From CAVXEH01 sp963805645 (GTDB taxonomy: Bacteria; Chloroflexota; Limnocylindria; QHBO01), in contig CAWDVA010000007.1 in NCBI GenBank assembly GCA_963805645.1, forward strand, positions 124,001 through 188,000: a stretch of 64,000 nt of DNA, in the 5' to 3' direction. Position 1 is the first letter of the stretch, and the number at the start of each line of letters is the position of its first letter. Both the position numbers and the translations under genes were made by a program. Below the pieces are notes generated by a model. The model was not told where the DNA came from. It made no database searches and was given only the letters and a program-made list of their open reading frames with translations. Positions 17,832-26,741 of the stretch are shown in pieces.

Positions 17832-18218
17832 TCATCCGCCGATGAAGGCCAGGCACTCGAGCTCGACCTGCGCCCCCAGGGCCAGCCCCGACGTTCCGAA
17901 CGCCGAGCGCGCAGGCAGTCGGTCAGGCTTGAAGTACGTGACGTAGACCTTGTTGAAGGCCGCCCAGCTCGCCATGTCGGCGAGCATGACCGTGCACTTG
18001 AAGACGTCGTCGAAGCTGAGGTTGTGCTCACGAAGCACGGCGCCGATGTTGTCCATGGCCTGGCGCGTCTCCGCCTCGATGCCGCCCGGGACCAGCTCCA
18101 TGGTGCCCGGGATGGTGCCCACGGCCCCGGAGAGATAGAGCACGTCGCCCACGCGCACGGCCTGGCTGAACGGCAGGTTCGCGGTCTTGGCCGCGGGCGA
18201 GTTGATGAACTGGATCAT
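17832..18218 (-). CDS. RidA-family (YjgF/YER057c/UK114) protein
   Basis: 128 residues, typical for the trimeric RidA superfamily, which deaminates reactive enamine/imine intermediates. It shows the family features L-P-F-S-Q-A-V-R-V-G-D near the N-terminus, L-S-G-A-V-G-T-I-P-G, and the C-terminal V-E-L-E-C-L-A-F. The Arg that binds the carboxylate in active RidA (normally in P-x-R-S-x-x) is present as L-P-A-R-S-A-F. It lies 36 nt downstream of the UPF0303 gene on the same strand, so the two probably form an operon. Confidence 0.9.
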   Translation of the reverse strand: MIQFINSPAAKTANLPFSQAVRVGDVLYLSGAVGTIPGTMELVPGGIEAETRQAMDNIGAVLREHNLSFDDVFKCTVMLADMASWAAFNKVYVTYFKPDRLPARSAFGTSGLALGAQVELECLAFIGG

Positions 18219-18254
18219 GGTCTCCTCTCGTTTGGGCGCGACCCGGACCGCTCC

Positions 18255-18737
18255 CTACGCCAGGGCCGCGAGGTACTCCTCGAGGACCTCGACGATCAAC
18301 GCGTGATCCTCCTCCTGGACCAGGCCGGAGACGATCGCGACACCCACCGGTCCGGTGTCGCGCACGATGAGCGGGAATCCGCCGCCGTGCGGCGCGTACT
18401 CCGGGAACGGCAAAGAGGTTGCCGCCGCGAAGGTCGTCCCCTGTGCCTCGTACTGGAGCCGCTCCAGCAGCGTGGAGTGTCCGAAGCGCTCAACGATCCT
18501 GGCCTTTCCCGCCACGAACATGTCGTTGTGGGCATCGGTCCCGTTGCGCGCGGCGCGAAAGACGACCCGCGATGCCCGGCGAACCTCGATGGTCACCGGC
18601 AGGTCGCGCTGCGTCGCCTTCTCGAGCAACAGCAGACCGATGGCGATGCCGTCGTTCTCGTCGAGTGACGGAAGGACGAGCCGCTCCTCCTGCTCCCGCA
18701 GCTCGTCGAGCGTGGGCTGTGGAGGGTTCGTGGTCAT
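18255..18737 (-). CDS. UPF0303 / GlcG-HbpS-like protein
   Basis: 160 residues resembling the UPF0303 family (yeast YBR137W and bacterial relatives), related to the haem-degrading/GlcG fold. Recognisable are the segment L-P-V-T-I-E-V-R-R near the N-terminal third, followed by V-F-x-A-A-R-N-G-T-D, and the Gly-rich P-H-G-G-G-F-P-L-I-V. Biochemical role is not established. Start ATG 18737 has a GAGGAGCAGGAA ribosome region directly before it; an upstream in-frame start at 18764 is weaker. It is followed on the same strand by the RidA gene. Confidence 0.78.
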   Translation of the reverse strand: MTTNPPQPTLDELREQEERLVLPSLDENDGIAIGLLLLEKATQRDLPVTIEVRRASRVVFRAARNGTDAHNDMFVAGKARIVERFGHSTLLERLQYEAQGTTFAAATSLPFPEYAPHGGGFPLIVRDTGPVGVAIVSGLVQEEDHALIVEVLEEYLAALA

Positions 18738-19019
18738 TTCCTGCTCCTCAGCAATAGGCTGCATTCACGAGAGAGATGCAGACCACCTCGTCCGACAGGG
18801 CGATGATCTCGTTGCTCGTGGCCGGCATGATCTGGCGGCACGTGGCAGTTGTCCAACGCGACAGATCCCGGTCCCCCAGCTCATGCCCCCTGACGGAGAT
18901 GACCATACGTCATGACGCGAGTTGGCTGGCCACCGATCCTGAGCGTGGGCCGGTTTGCCCATGTTCACCATGCCGCCCGTCCAATGGGCCAGTCTCGAGC
19001 GGCTTCGTTGGGGAAGTCG

Positions 19020-22000
19020 ATGAGCGAGTATCGGAGCGAGGGGCCGGGGCTTCGAGCAGACGGGAGCGAGACGAGCCCCGTCAGTCGGCCTCAAGACCAG
19101 CCATCCGCAGCCGCAAGCCCCGACGAGGCGACCCAGCGGGACGAAGTCCGGCGGTTCCTCAACCTCCTGATCATCGCGACCTTGACCGGTGGTCTGTTCG
19201 ACGGCATCGCGGCCATTGTCATCGACAATCCCCGGTGGTTCTTGACGGTGATCGTGGCCGCTGTGCTCGCCACTTGGCTTGCGGTCGTCCCCCGCCGTGC
19301 CATCGACCGCAAGAACATCGGGGCGGTCGTGACCCGGATCGCCATCGTGCTCACGGGCGCCATCGTCGTGGTGGCCTTTGTCCAGCCGTTCCTCGCGCTG
19401 GTCCTGGCACCAGCCACGCTCTTGCCGATCGCGCTGGGTCTGCCCTATCTCGCCGGGCGGTCCCTCCGCCACCTCATGGGCTCGGCCTGGGCAGCGGCCG
19501 TTGTGATGATCATCGCAAGTCTCCTGCCCGACGCCGCGGTTCACTCGAGCGCGGTCGTGACGATCGTGCAGATGTGGGCTCTCACCGTGGTGATCGGGCT
19601 GGTCTTCTTCCTCCTCTACCGGTCGGCCGAGGGCCTCAAGGCCTCGGGTCGCGAGTTCCGCCGGCTCTTCGCGCTGTCGTCGGACCTCGCCGAGACGAGC
19701 GAGGCGGGGGTGCTCGGCGAGCTTGTCGCGCGGCACCTCGCCGAGGCGACCGGGTTCGACGACTGCGTGATCTATGCGCTCGCGGCGGATAGCGGCCGGC
19801 TCGTCCCGTTCGGATCGCATCCCGTGGAGCGTTCGTTGGAGACGGCTCCGGAGCTGCTCGCCAAGCGACCCGCCTTCGAGCAGGTCGCCCAGCATCGGAC
19901 GTCTATCGTCATCGACGTGTCCGACAAGCAGGCGGACCGGATCGAACGTGACCGTCTGCAGGGTCTCGGTCGCGCGGCCATGCTGCTCCTGCCCCTCAGC
20001 GCCCATGACAAACCAGTCGGGATCGCCGAGCTGACCAGCGTCGCGCCCCACTCGATCGACGTGCGCCAGCTGGCCCTGGCCCGGACCCTGACCTTCGAGG
20101 CGGCTATGGCTATCGATAACGGGCGGCTCTACCAGGAGCTCCGCGATCGGTCGCTCCACGATCCGCTCACCGGCCTCGCCAACCGGAGCCTCTTCTACGA
20201 TCGCGCCGAACACGCCCTCGCCCGCCAGGCCGGCAAGGATGGGGCCGGCGTCGGTGTCCTGTTCATGGACATCGATAACTTCAAGACCATCAACGACACG
20301 CTCGGTCATGCCCGGGGCGACCGGCTGCTGACCCTCATCGGCGAGCGGCTCCGGACGGTGGCCCGGGCAGCCGACACCGTGGCTCGCCTGGGCGGTGACG
20401 AGTTCGTGGTGCTCCTCGAGGACGTCTCCTCCGCCGATGCGGCGCTGGTTGTGGCCGCGCGGGTGATCGATTCCCTCGCCCAGCCGTTCGACCTGGCCGG
20501 TCAGCCCACCAGGGCATCGGTCTCCATCGGCGTCGCCTTCCGATCTGCGCAGGGCGCCAGCGTTGACGATCTGCTCAAGGACGCGGATGCCACGATGTAC
20601 GAGGCGAAACGAGCCGGCAAGGGTCGCGCCGTGCTGTCCGCCGGCAGCCGCACCGCCCACGGCAATGGGCCCGGGCCGCGCGCAGACGGGGACGAGACGC
20701 GCCCCGCGGAACGATATGCGGATGAACGAGCCGCCCCCGCAATCCCCGATGAGGCAACGCAGCGAGCAGAGGTGCGGTGGTTCCTCGACCTCCTGATTAT
20801 CACGGCCCTGGTCACCATGCTGATCGATGGCATCCCGGCCATCGCCATCGACATTCCCCGGTGGTTCGGACCGGTGATCGTGGGGGGGTTGTTCGGCGCA
20901 TGGCTTGCAGCGGGACCCCGCCGCGCGATCGACCACGAGCAAGTCGATGTCATCGTGAATCGGGTCGCGATCGTGCTCATCGCCTGGATCCTCGCGGTGA
21001 CGTTGTTCCAGCCGTTCCTCGCGCTCGCCCTGGCGCCGGCCTACCTGGTGCCGGTCGCACTCGGTCTGCCCTATCTCGAAGGTCGAAGGCTTCGCCTGGT
21101 CATGGGCTTTGCCTGGGCAGCGGCCGTGGGCTCCATGCTCATACATCTCCTCCCCGACGACTCATCTATCCCAGCCGCGCTCATCACACTCGTGGAGGTG
21201 GCGGCACTGAGCGTGGTGATCGGGGTGATCTTCTTCGTCCTCTACCGGTCGGCCGAGGGTCTCAAGGCCTCGGGTCGCGAGTTCCGCCGGCTCTTCGAGC
21301 TGTCATCCGACCTGGCCGAGACGACCGATGCGGGGGTGCTCGGCGAGCTTGTCGCGCGGCACCTGGCCGAGGCGACCGGGTTCGACGACTGCGTGATCTA
21401 TGCGCTCGCGCCGGAGACCGGGCGGTTTGCCCCGTTCGGCTCGCATCCCGTCGAACGCTCGCTGGAGACGGATCCCGAGTCGCTCGCCCAGCGGCCCCTG
21501 CTCGCGCGGGTTGCCAACGATCAAGCGCCGATGGTCATCGACGTGTCCGACGAGCAGGCGGACCCATCCGAGCGTGACCGCCTCCGGGTCCTCGGTCGAA
21601 GGGCCATGCTGCTCCTGCCCCTCACCGCCCACGAGCGGTCAGTCGGGATCGCCGAGCTGACCAGCGCCGCGCCCCACTCGCTCGACGTGCGCCGGCTGGC
21701 CCTGGCCCGGACCCTGACCTTCGAGGCGGCCACGGCCATCGAGCATGGGCGGCTCTACCAGGAGCTCCGCCATCGGTCGCTCCACGACCCGCTCACCGGC
21801 CTCGCCAACCGGAGCCTCTTCTACGATCGCGTCGAGCATGTCCTCGCCCGGCTGGCTCGCAAGGAGGGGGCAGGCGTCGCCATCCTGTTCATGGACATCG
21901 ACGACTTCAAGACCATCAACGACACGCTGGGTCATGCCCGGGGCGACCGGCTCCTGACCCTCGTGGGGGAGCGGCTGAGGACGGTGGCCCGGGCAGCCGA

Positions 22001-22319
22001 CACCGTGGCTCGCCTGGGCGGTGACGAGTTCGCCCTGCTGCTCGAGGAGGTCGCGTCCACCGATGCAGCCCTCGCCGTGGCCGCGCGGGCGCTCGCCGCC
22101 ATCGCCGAGCCGTTCGACCTTGCCGGTCCGCCCACCACGACATCGGTCTCCATCGGCGTCGCGTTCCGGTCTGTGCAGGGCACGACCGTCGATGACCTCG
22201 TCGGAGATGCGGATGCCACGATGTACGAGGCGAAACGAGCCGGCAAGGGTCGCGCCGTGCTGTCCGCCGGCAGCCGCACCACTCACGGCAGGGGGCGCGC
22301 GGTCCCGCTGGCCGGCTGA
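19020..22319 (+). CDS. Tandem-duplicated diguanylate cyclase (TM-GAF-GGDEF) x2
   Basis: 1099 residues made of two complete copies of one protein. Each copy has about six hydrophobic segments, a GAF-like sensor domain, and a GGDEF domain. Both GGDEF motifs are intact (R-L-G-G-D-E-F at about residues 458 and 1000), and both have the RxxD inhibitory site (R-A-A-D) five residues before it, so both should make cyclic di-GMP and be product-inhibited. The copies align with a constant offset of 1626 bp (542 codons), from the N-terminal G-P-G-x-R-A-D-G segment to the shared A-G-S-R-T tail. Start ATG 19020 has GGGGAA five bases upstream. No EAL domain is present. Confidence 0.92.
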   Translation: MSEYRSEGPGLRADGSETSPVSRPQDQPSAAASPDEATQRDEVRRFLNLLIIATLTGGLFDGIAAIVIDNPRWFLTVIVAAVLATWLAVVPRRAIDRKNIGAVVTRIAIVLTGAIVVVAFVQPFLALVLAPATLLPIALGLPYLAGRSLRHLMGSAWAAAVVMIIASLLPDAAVHSSAVVTIVQMWALTVVIGLVFFLLYRSAEGLKASGREFRRLFALSSDLAETSEAGVLGELVARHLAEATGFDDCVIYALAADSGRLVPFGSHPVERSLETAPELLAKRPAFEQVAQHRTSIVIDVSDKQADRIERDRLQGLGRAAMLLLPLSAHDKPVGIAELTSVAPHSIDVRQLALARTLTFEAAMAIDNGRLYQELRDRSLHDPLTGLANRSLFYDRAEHALARQAGKDGAGVGVLFMDIDNFKTINDTLGHARGDRLLTLIGERLRTVARAADTVARLGGDEFVVLLEDVSSADAALVVAARVIDSLAQPFDLAGQPTRASVSIGVAFRSAQGASVDDLLKDADATMYEAKRAGKGRAVLSAGSRTAHGNGPGPRADGDETRPAERYADERAAPAIPDEATQRAEVRWFLDLLIITALVTMLIDGIPAIAIDIPRWFGPVIVGGLFGAWLAAGPRRAIDHEQVDVIVNRVAIVLIAWILAVTLFQPFLALALAPAYLVPVALGLPYLEGRRLRLVMGFAWAAAVGSMLIHLLPDDSSIPAALITLVEVAALSVVIGVIFFVLYRSAEGLKASGREFRRLFELSSDLAETTDAGVLGELVARHLAEATGFDDCVIYALAPETGRFAPFGSHPVERSLETDPESLAQRPLLARVANDQAPMVIDVSDEQADPSERDRLRVLGRRAMLLLPLTAHERSVGIAELTSAAPHSLDVRRLALARTLTFEAATAIEHGRLYQELRHRSLHDPLTGLANRSLFYDRVEHVLARLARKEGAGVAILFMDIDDFKTINDTLGHARGDRLLTLVGERLRTVARAADTVARLGGDEFALLLEEVASTDAALAVAARALAAIAEPFDLAGPPTTTSVSIGVAFRSVQGTTVDDLVGDADATMYEAKRAGKGRAVLSAGSRTTHGRGRAVPLAG
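19041..22292 (+). repeat. In-frame tandem duplication, period 1626 bp
   Basis: Unit 1 is about 19041-20666 and unit 2 about 20667-22292. Four anchors (the G-P-G-x-R-A-D-G codons, the D-E-A-T-Q-R codons, the GGDEF codons and the A-D-A-T-M-Y-E-A-K codons) all give exactly 1626 bp, so no net indel separates the copies. The 3' ends are nearly identical at the DNA level over about 70 bp, while the membrane regions have diverged. Confidence 0.9.
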
Positions 22320-22493
22320 GCACCTCGAGACTGAGGGGCGTCGTTATCGCGCTTTCCGATCCGGTGGTCTGTCCTCTCGCGATGACGGGCGTTCAGGACT
22401 TGCCAGGCCTGGGGCGGCCCGGCGCCTCCCATCCATGGTCAGCAGTAGCGACAGGAATACGTGCCCCATTCGGCTCGCCGCGGTTCTCGACGT

Positions 22494-23171
22494 CTAGCCA
22501 CCCAGGTCGGCGAAGACTTCCCAGGAGGGAACCGTACCTTCCGCGACGCCGACCTCTTCATACAGGCTCAGGGAGCGATCCCTGTCGCTCGGGAGCAGGC
22601 ACCCCTCGCAGGTCCAGGTCACGATGTGACCCCAGGCCGCTACGTCGCGGGCGTTGATGTGCCCGCAGAGCGTCTCCTCGATGTCGGGCAGGTTCAGGCT
22701 CAGACCGACGCGCATCGGCTCGCACGAAGCGTCGAACACGCCGTCGGGCCAGCTGGTGAGGACGCCATCCTGCGGCTCCCCCACCAGATCTGCCTTGAGG
22801 ATGGCCCAGCGAAGGCCGTCGCCCGCTCCCCGGCCGAAGGTGCTGTACACCCGCAGCAGGTAGTAGTCCTTCTCCGGATCGGCGTCGAATGGATCCCGGT
22901 ATGCCTCCCAGCAGACATCCATGTACCCCGCGCCGTTGCTGATTCGCGGCAGGCACTCCTGTCCATACGGTGAGCGCGGGATGTCATACGGGTCCGAGCC
23001 CGCAACTTCGTCCGGGGCGATGTCGCCGACCATGACGGTGCGCGCGACGGCGCGGGACGCCGCGTCGGCCGGAACGTGTGGGGACCATCGAACGATGACA
23101 AAGGCGCCGGCGGCGACGCACGCGACAGCCATGATGCCGAGCGCGATGGTGATCCACCAGGTCCGTCCCAC
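22494..23171 (-). CDS. Single-pass membrane-anchored hypothetical protein
   Basis: 225 residues, family not recognised. An N-terminal signal-anchor (about 5-28: W-W-I-T-I-A-L-G-I-M-A-V) is followed by an exported domain containing six or so cysteines and a patch Y-D-I-P-R-S-P-Y. The start GTG at 23171 is chosen because GGAGGG lies five bases upstream and the encoded helix begins immediately; longer frames extend into Arg-rich sequence that looks non-coding. The paired cysteines suggest disulphides outside the cytoplasm. It is convergent with the tandem diguanylate cyclase, 174 nt away. Confidence 0.65.
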   Translation of the reverse strand: MGRTWWITIALGIMAVACVAAGAFVIVRWSPHVPADAASRAVARTVMVGDIAPDEVAGSDPYDIPRSPYGQECLPRISNGAGYMDVCWEAYRDPFDADPEKDYYLLRVYSTFGRGAGDGLRWAILKADLVGEPQDGVLTSWPDGVFDASCEPMRVGLSLNLPDIEETLCGHINARDVAAWGHIVTWTCEGCLLPSDRDRSLSLYEEVGVAEGTVPSWEVFADLGG

Positions 23172-23685
23172 GAGGTCCCTCCGACGTCTCCTTGCAGGGT
23201 GAAGTGTCGGCGGGGATCCCGCACCGTCAAGAGCCAATCGCTTCCGCCTTCGCCGTGTCGTCCGTGCCGCGCTACTGGCCGCGTGAACCATCCGCCCGCG
23301 ACGGACCGGTGATCTCGCTCGAGAGCGCGGCCGCCGGGAATCGCCACCCGACGGACGCCTGGGACCGGAGGTCCGCATCGGCTGGCCGAACCGGTTCAGC
23401 ATGCTCGCGAACCTCGGGTGGATTGCCCGGGTCGCGCTCACCGTGCTCCGCTGGCAGCGGCCGCGTCCCGGGTACATCCTCGCGGGGTAACCGCGCGGTT
23501 CTTGGACACCCGCTTGACATCATCCCCGACGCCGGACATCGCGCCTTCCGCGGTATGGCAGCAGCCAGGGCTGCTGCGGGCAACAGTGGGTCCAATGCGG
23601 AGCGCAGTCGTGGATAATTCTGGCCGGAAGGCGGCTGGCGTATCGGCAGCCTCTCTCTGGTCCCCCGAGCTACCTGAGGATGGGC
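23172..23685 (+). other. 514-bp divergent intergenic region
   Basis: No gene was accepted here: open frames exist on both strands but show Arg/Ser/Ala-rich composition typical of antisense reading in GC-rich DNA. A TTGACA hexamer at 23514-23519 has no good -10 at the right distance. A GATAAT at 23613-23618 preceded by TG could be the -10 for the plus-strand cyclase gene starting at 23686, with a leader of about 60 nt. Confidence 0.4.
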
Positions 23686-25263
23686 ATGGACTTCGAGGTT
23701 CACGAGGACGCTCTCGAACAGGGTCTCGCCACCATCGAGCAGGTTCGGAGCTGGAGCCCAAGGGTGATCTCCCGGCTCGAGCACCACATCCGTACGGCGC
23801 CCGACGGGGACCTCTTCCGCCTGAACCCGCTGCAATGGGCCTCGGAGCGAGGCGTCGACGAGTACGAGGCCGTGGACCTGTTCCTCCACGGCGCCAAGAT
23901 CGGCCTCTTCGAGATGGACTGGAACGTCATCTGCCCATGCTGCGGCAAGGTCATGCGCAGCCTGCGTGAGCTGCACGGCCTCCAGGCGGAAAACGCCTGC
24001 ACGGTCTGCTTCCGCCGCGACAAGGCCACGCTGGACGACTACGTCCAGGTCACCTTCACCATCTCCCCGACGATCCGGCACATCCGGTACCACGATCCGC
24101 AGACGCTTGCCCTGGAGGACTACCTGTTCGAGTACCTCTACGAGCCGAGCGTGCGGGTCGTCGGGAGCATCACGCCCCGGGACGCGATGCGGATGTTCAT
24201 GCGACACCTCGCGCCGTTCCACCCCGGCGAGACCGTCACGGTCGAGGCGGACCTGGCACCGGGCCTCCTGAGCTGCGTGGACCCCTTCAGCCAGCAGAGC
24301 TTCGCGCTCCTGGCCCAGGGCGAGCCGGATCCGGAGACGCGCCGCATCACCGCAACCCTGACCGAGACCGGCTTCGAGCTGCCCTTGCCCCCCATGGATC
24401 CGGGGGAGTTCGACCTGGGGCCCTTGAGCTATGCGGGGACCTTCTATCCGATCCGACCGGGCAAGGTGGCGATCGAGTTCGAGCATCAGACCGTGGCCGA
24501 GGCCGCCCTCATGGTCATCTTCTTCCCGGTTTTCGGCCTTCCGGACGGCCTCACCCTTCCCGACGGATCGAGCATCGGCCCCATCGATACCGCCAACCTC
24601 GACCCGAGCATGGCCATGGATGTCGGGTTTGCGTCCCCGCGCCTCACCGCCAAGCGGCTGTTCGCCACCCAGACCTTCCACGAGCTGTTCCGTGCCGAGG
24701 TCTTCCAGGAGTCAGAGGGCTTCGGCGTGAAGGACATCACCGTCCTCTTCACCGATCTCAAGGGCTCGACGCAGCTCTACCAGCGCGAGGGCGACCTCAA
24801 CGCCTACGCCCTGGTGCGCCAGCACTACGGCATCCTGAGCCATTGCGTCACGCGACAGCACGGGGCCGTGGTCAAGACCATCGGCGACGCGATCATGGCG
24901 ACGTTCGAGCACCCCATCGAAGCCGTCACGGCCGGACTGGACATGCTGCGCGAGCTCCCCGGGATGAACCAGTCATCGGCGCACGGAGAGATGCTGCTCA
25001 AGGTGGGGGTCCACCACGGCGCGGCCATCTCGGTAACGCTCAACGATCAGGTCGACTACTTCGGGCAGACGGTCAATATCGCGTCGCGGGTGCAGGGCAG
25101 TGCCGACGGCAACGAGATGCTGCTCACCGAGGAGATGCTCGGGTCCGACGGGGTCTCCGAGCTGCTCGAAGCATCGGGCTGCCGAGTCGAGGCGGCGGAG
25201 GTGGCGCTCCGCGGCATCGAGGAGCCACTGCACGTCTACCGGGTGTCCGCTCCTACCGGCTAA
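23686..25263 (+). CDS. Adenylate/guanylate cyclase with N-terminal DUF5939 domain
   Basis: 525 residues. The DUF5939 region (about 25-340) includes V-D-L-F-L-H-G-A and a Cys-rich C-P-C-C-G-K-V near residue 83, with a further C-T-V-C about 25 residues on, suggesting a zinc site. The C-terminal class III cyclase domain (about 348-490) carries L-F-T-D-L-K-G-S-T, I-G-D-A, and F-G-Q-T-V-N-I-A-S-R, so both metal Asp and the catalytic Asn/Arg are intact. It should be an active cyclase making cAMP or cGMP. GAGG at 23676-23679 favours the ATG at 23686 over another at 23680. It is 69 nt before a second cyclase gene. Confidence 0.87.
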   Translation: MDFEVHEDALEQGLATIEQVRSWSPRVISRLEHHIRTAPDGDLFRLNPLQWASERGVDEYEAVDLFLHGAKIGLFEMDWNVICPCCGKVMRSLRELHGLQAENACTVCFRRDKATLDDYVQVTFTISPTIRHIRYHDPQTLALEDYLFEYLYEPSVRVVGSITPRDAMRMFMRHLAPFHPGETVTVEADLAPGLLSCVDPFSQQSFALLAQGEPDPETRRITATLTETGFELPLPPMDPGEFDLGPLSYAGTFYPIRPGKVAIEFEHQTVAEAALMVIFFPVFGLPDGLTLPDGSSIGPIDTANLDPSMAMDVGFASPRLTAKRLFATQTFHELFRAEVFQESEGFGVKDITVLFTDLKGSTQLYQREGDLNAYALVRQHYGILSHCVTRQHGAVVKTIGDAIMATFEHPIEAVTAGLDMLRELPGMNQSSAHGEMLLKVGVHHGAAISVTLNDQVDYFGQTVNIASRVQGSADGNEMLLTEEMLGSDGVSELLEASGCRVEAAEVALRGIEEPLHVYRVSAPTG

Positions 25264-25332
25264 CCGAGCGGGGCGAAGCGGATTGTCCCGGCCGACTCCT
25301 GCGATTGTTCCGTCTGGGCTACAGTGCCGCCG

Positions 25333-26136
25333 ATGCAGCCGGCAGATGGCACGCCCGTCGCGAACCCGGGATGGCGCGACGTGCTGCTGGGCACGGATCC
25401 GGCGCTCCGCAAGTACTGGCGCATCATGCGACGCATGCCCGGGGGCCCGCGCTGCCACCTCTGCAGCGCGCCGTTCGCGGGGGTTGGCGCACCGCTCGCC
25501 CGGCTCATGGGAAGCCCCCGATGGCACAAGAACCCCAACTACTGCCGGCGCTGCTTCGCGATCCTCGACAAGGAGCGCGGTGGCGCAGAGGTCGAGTGCA
25601 GCTTGCTGTTTGCAGACGTTCGCGGGTCGACCTCCATGGCGGAGCGGATGGCGCCGGCCGAGTTCCAGCAGCTCATCCAGCGCTTCTACGCGGTTGCCGG
25701 AGAGGTCCTGTTCCGCCATGACGCCGTCCTCGACAAGTTCGTTGGCGACGAGGTGATGGCCATCTACATCCCGGCGCTGACCGGTGAGCTCCACGCAGCC
25801 CGTGCCGTGGAGACCGGGCGAGAGCTCCTGCGCGCGACCGGCCACGGCAGCGCCGACGGCGCCTGGCTGCCCATCGGCATCGGCGTCCACTCCGGCGTTG
25901 CGTTCGTGGGCTCCATGGCGGCTCCCCCGGAGGCCACCTTCACGGCTCTGGGCGATGTCGTGAACGTGGCGGCTCGCCTCGCCGCCTCGGCGGGAGCCGG
26001 CGAGCTACTGATCAGCGATGCGGCAGCCGCGACTGCGGGGCTCCCGACGACCGGCCCAGAGGTGACGGAGCACCGCGACCTGGAGTTGAAGGGGAAGTCG
26101 GAGCGAGTGGGGGCGCTCGTCATCCGCATCGGCTGA
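25333..26136 (+). CDS. Small class III adenylate/guanylate cyclase with N-terminal Cys cluster
   Basis: 267 residues. An N-terminal region (about 38-78) has C-H-L-C and C-R-R-C motifs, a probable zinc site. The cyclase domain (about 95-225) has L-F-A-D-V-R-G-S-T, K-F-V-G-D-E-V and L-G-D-V-V-N-V-A-A-R, so metal, Asn and Arg residues are present. The small size and Cys-rich front resemble cyclases that read a redox or metal signal; that is inference. An ATG at 25333 is preferred to a GTG at 25324. It follows the DUF5939 cyclase gene closely and may share its transcript. Confidence 0.86.
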   Translation: MQPADGTPVANPGWRDVLLGTDPALRKYWRIMRRMPGGPRCHLCSAPFAGVGAPLARLMGSPRWHKNPNYCRRCFAILDKERGGAEVECSLLFADVRGSTSMAERMAPAEFQQLIQRFYAVAGEVLFRHDAVLDKFVGDEVMAIYIPALTGELHAARAVETGRELLRATGHGSADGAWLPIGIGVHSGVAFVGSMAAPPEATFTALGDVVNVAARLAASAGAGELLISDAAAATAGLPTTGPEVTEHRDLELKGKSERVGALVIRIG

Positions 26137-26180
26137 ACGACACACCGACATCAAGAACGAACGGTTCGCGACCCTTCGAC

Positions 26181-26195
26181 GTCCCTTTCAGGGAC
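26181..26195 (+). promoter_or_regulatory. Hairpin upstream of the ECF sigma gene
   Basis: GTCCC-TTTCA-GGGAC forms a 5-bp stem with a 5-nt loop, ten bases before the GGAGGG ribosome site of the sigma gene. A second small inverted repeat, CGAAC-G-GTTCG, lies about 20 nt further upstream. They could be an operator, a leader hairpin or a weak terminator for the preceding cyclase. Confidence 0.25.
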
Positions 26196-26216
26196 AATTC
26201 AGCCGGAGGGAAGCAC

Positions 26217-26741
26217 ATGCTCGACCGCGCCGCCGCGTCGACGTCGACGGATGACGCCGTTCGCGGCATGCTGCTTGCCCGCATCAACGACGCGTTCCGG
26301 CTGGCCACGTTCATCTTGCATGATCCGATGGCGGCGGAGGACGCCGTGCAGGATGCCGCGCTGATCGCGTGGCGCAAGCGGCGGTCGTTGCGTGACGAGC
26401 AAGCGGTCGACGTCTGGTTCACCCGAATCCTGGTCAACGTGTGCCGCGACGAGCTTCGGCATCGGTCGCGGCGACCCCGCGTCCTCGCGCTGGACCCGGC
26501 ACTGGACGGTGGTGACGACCCGCCTCGCGGCGGCGCCGACCTCGGTCCTGCCATTCGGCGCCTTCGGCCGAGGGAACAGACCCTCCTTGCGCTGCGGTTC
26601 GGGCGGGAGCTCACCGTTCCCGAGATCGCCGAGCAGCTCCAGGTTCCCGAGGGAACCGTGAAATCACGACTCCATTCCACGCTCCAGCACCTTCGTGCCG
26701 CACTCGACGCGGAGCGACGGCTGGGGGAGGCGACACCATGA
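26217..26741 (+). CDS. ECF-subfamily RNA polymerase sigma factor
   Basis: 174 residues. Region 2 (about 20-85) has the D-A-V-Q-D-A-A-L-I-A-W core element and W-F-T-R-I-L-V-N-V-C-R-D. Region 4 (about 115-165) has L-R-P-R-E-Q-T-L-L-A-L-R-F and the helix-turn-helix I-A-E-Q-L-Q-V-P-E-G-T-V-K-S-R. Start ATG 26217 has GGAGGG seven bases upstream. Its stop overlaps the next gene by 4 nt (ATGA), so the membrane Asp-box protein downstream is translationally coupled and may act as its anti-sigma factor or target. Confidence 0.92.
   Translation: MLDRAAASTSTDDAVRGMLLARINDAFRLATFILHDPMAAEDAVQDAALIAWRKRRSLRDEQAVDVWFTRILVNVCRDELRHRSRRPRVLALDPALDGGDDPPRGGADLGPAIRRLRPREQTLLALRFGRELTVPEIAEQLQVPEGTVKSRLHSTLQHLRAALDAERRLGEATP

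Noticed and set aside
18899..18913. Short inverted repeat ATGAC-CATAC-GTCAT before the tandem diguanylate cyclase
   Set aside because: Arms are five bases only; such repeats are frequent by chance and no operator consensus was matched.
23514..23539. TTGACA hexamer as a complete promoter in the 514-bp gap
   Set aside because: No acceptable -10 follows at 16-18 bases.
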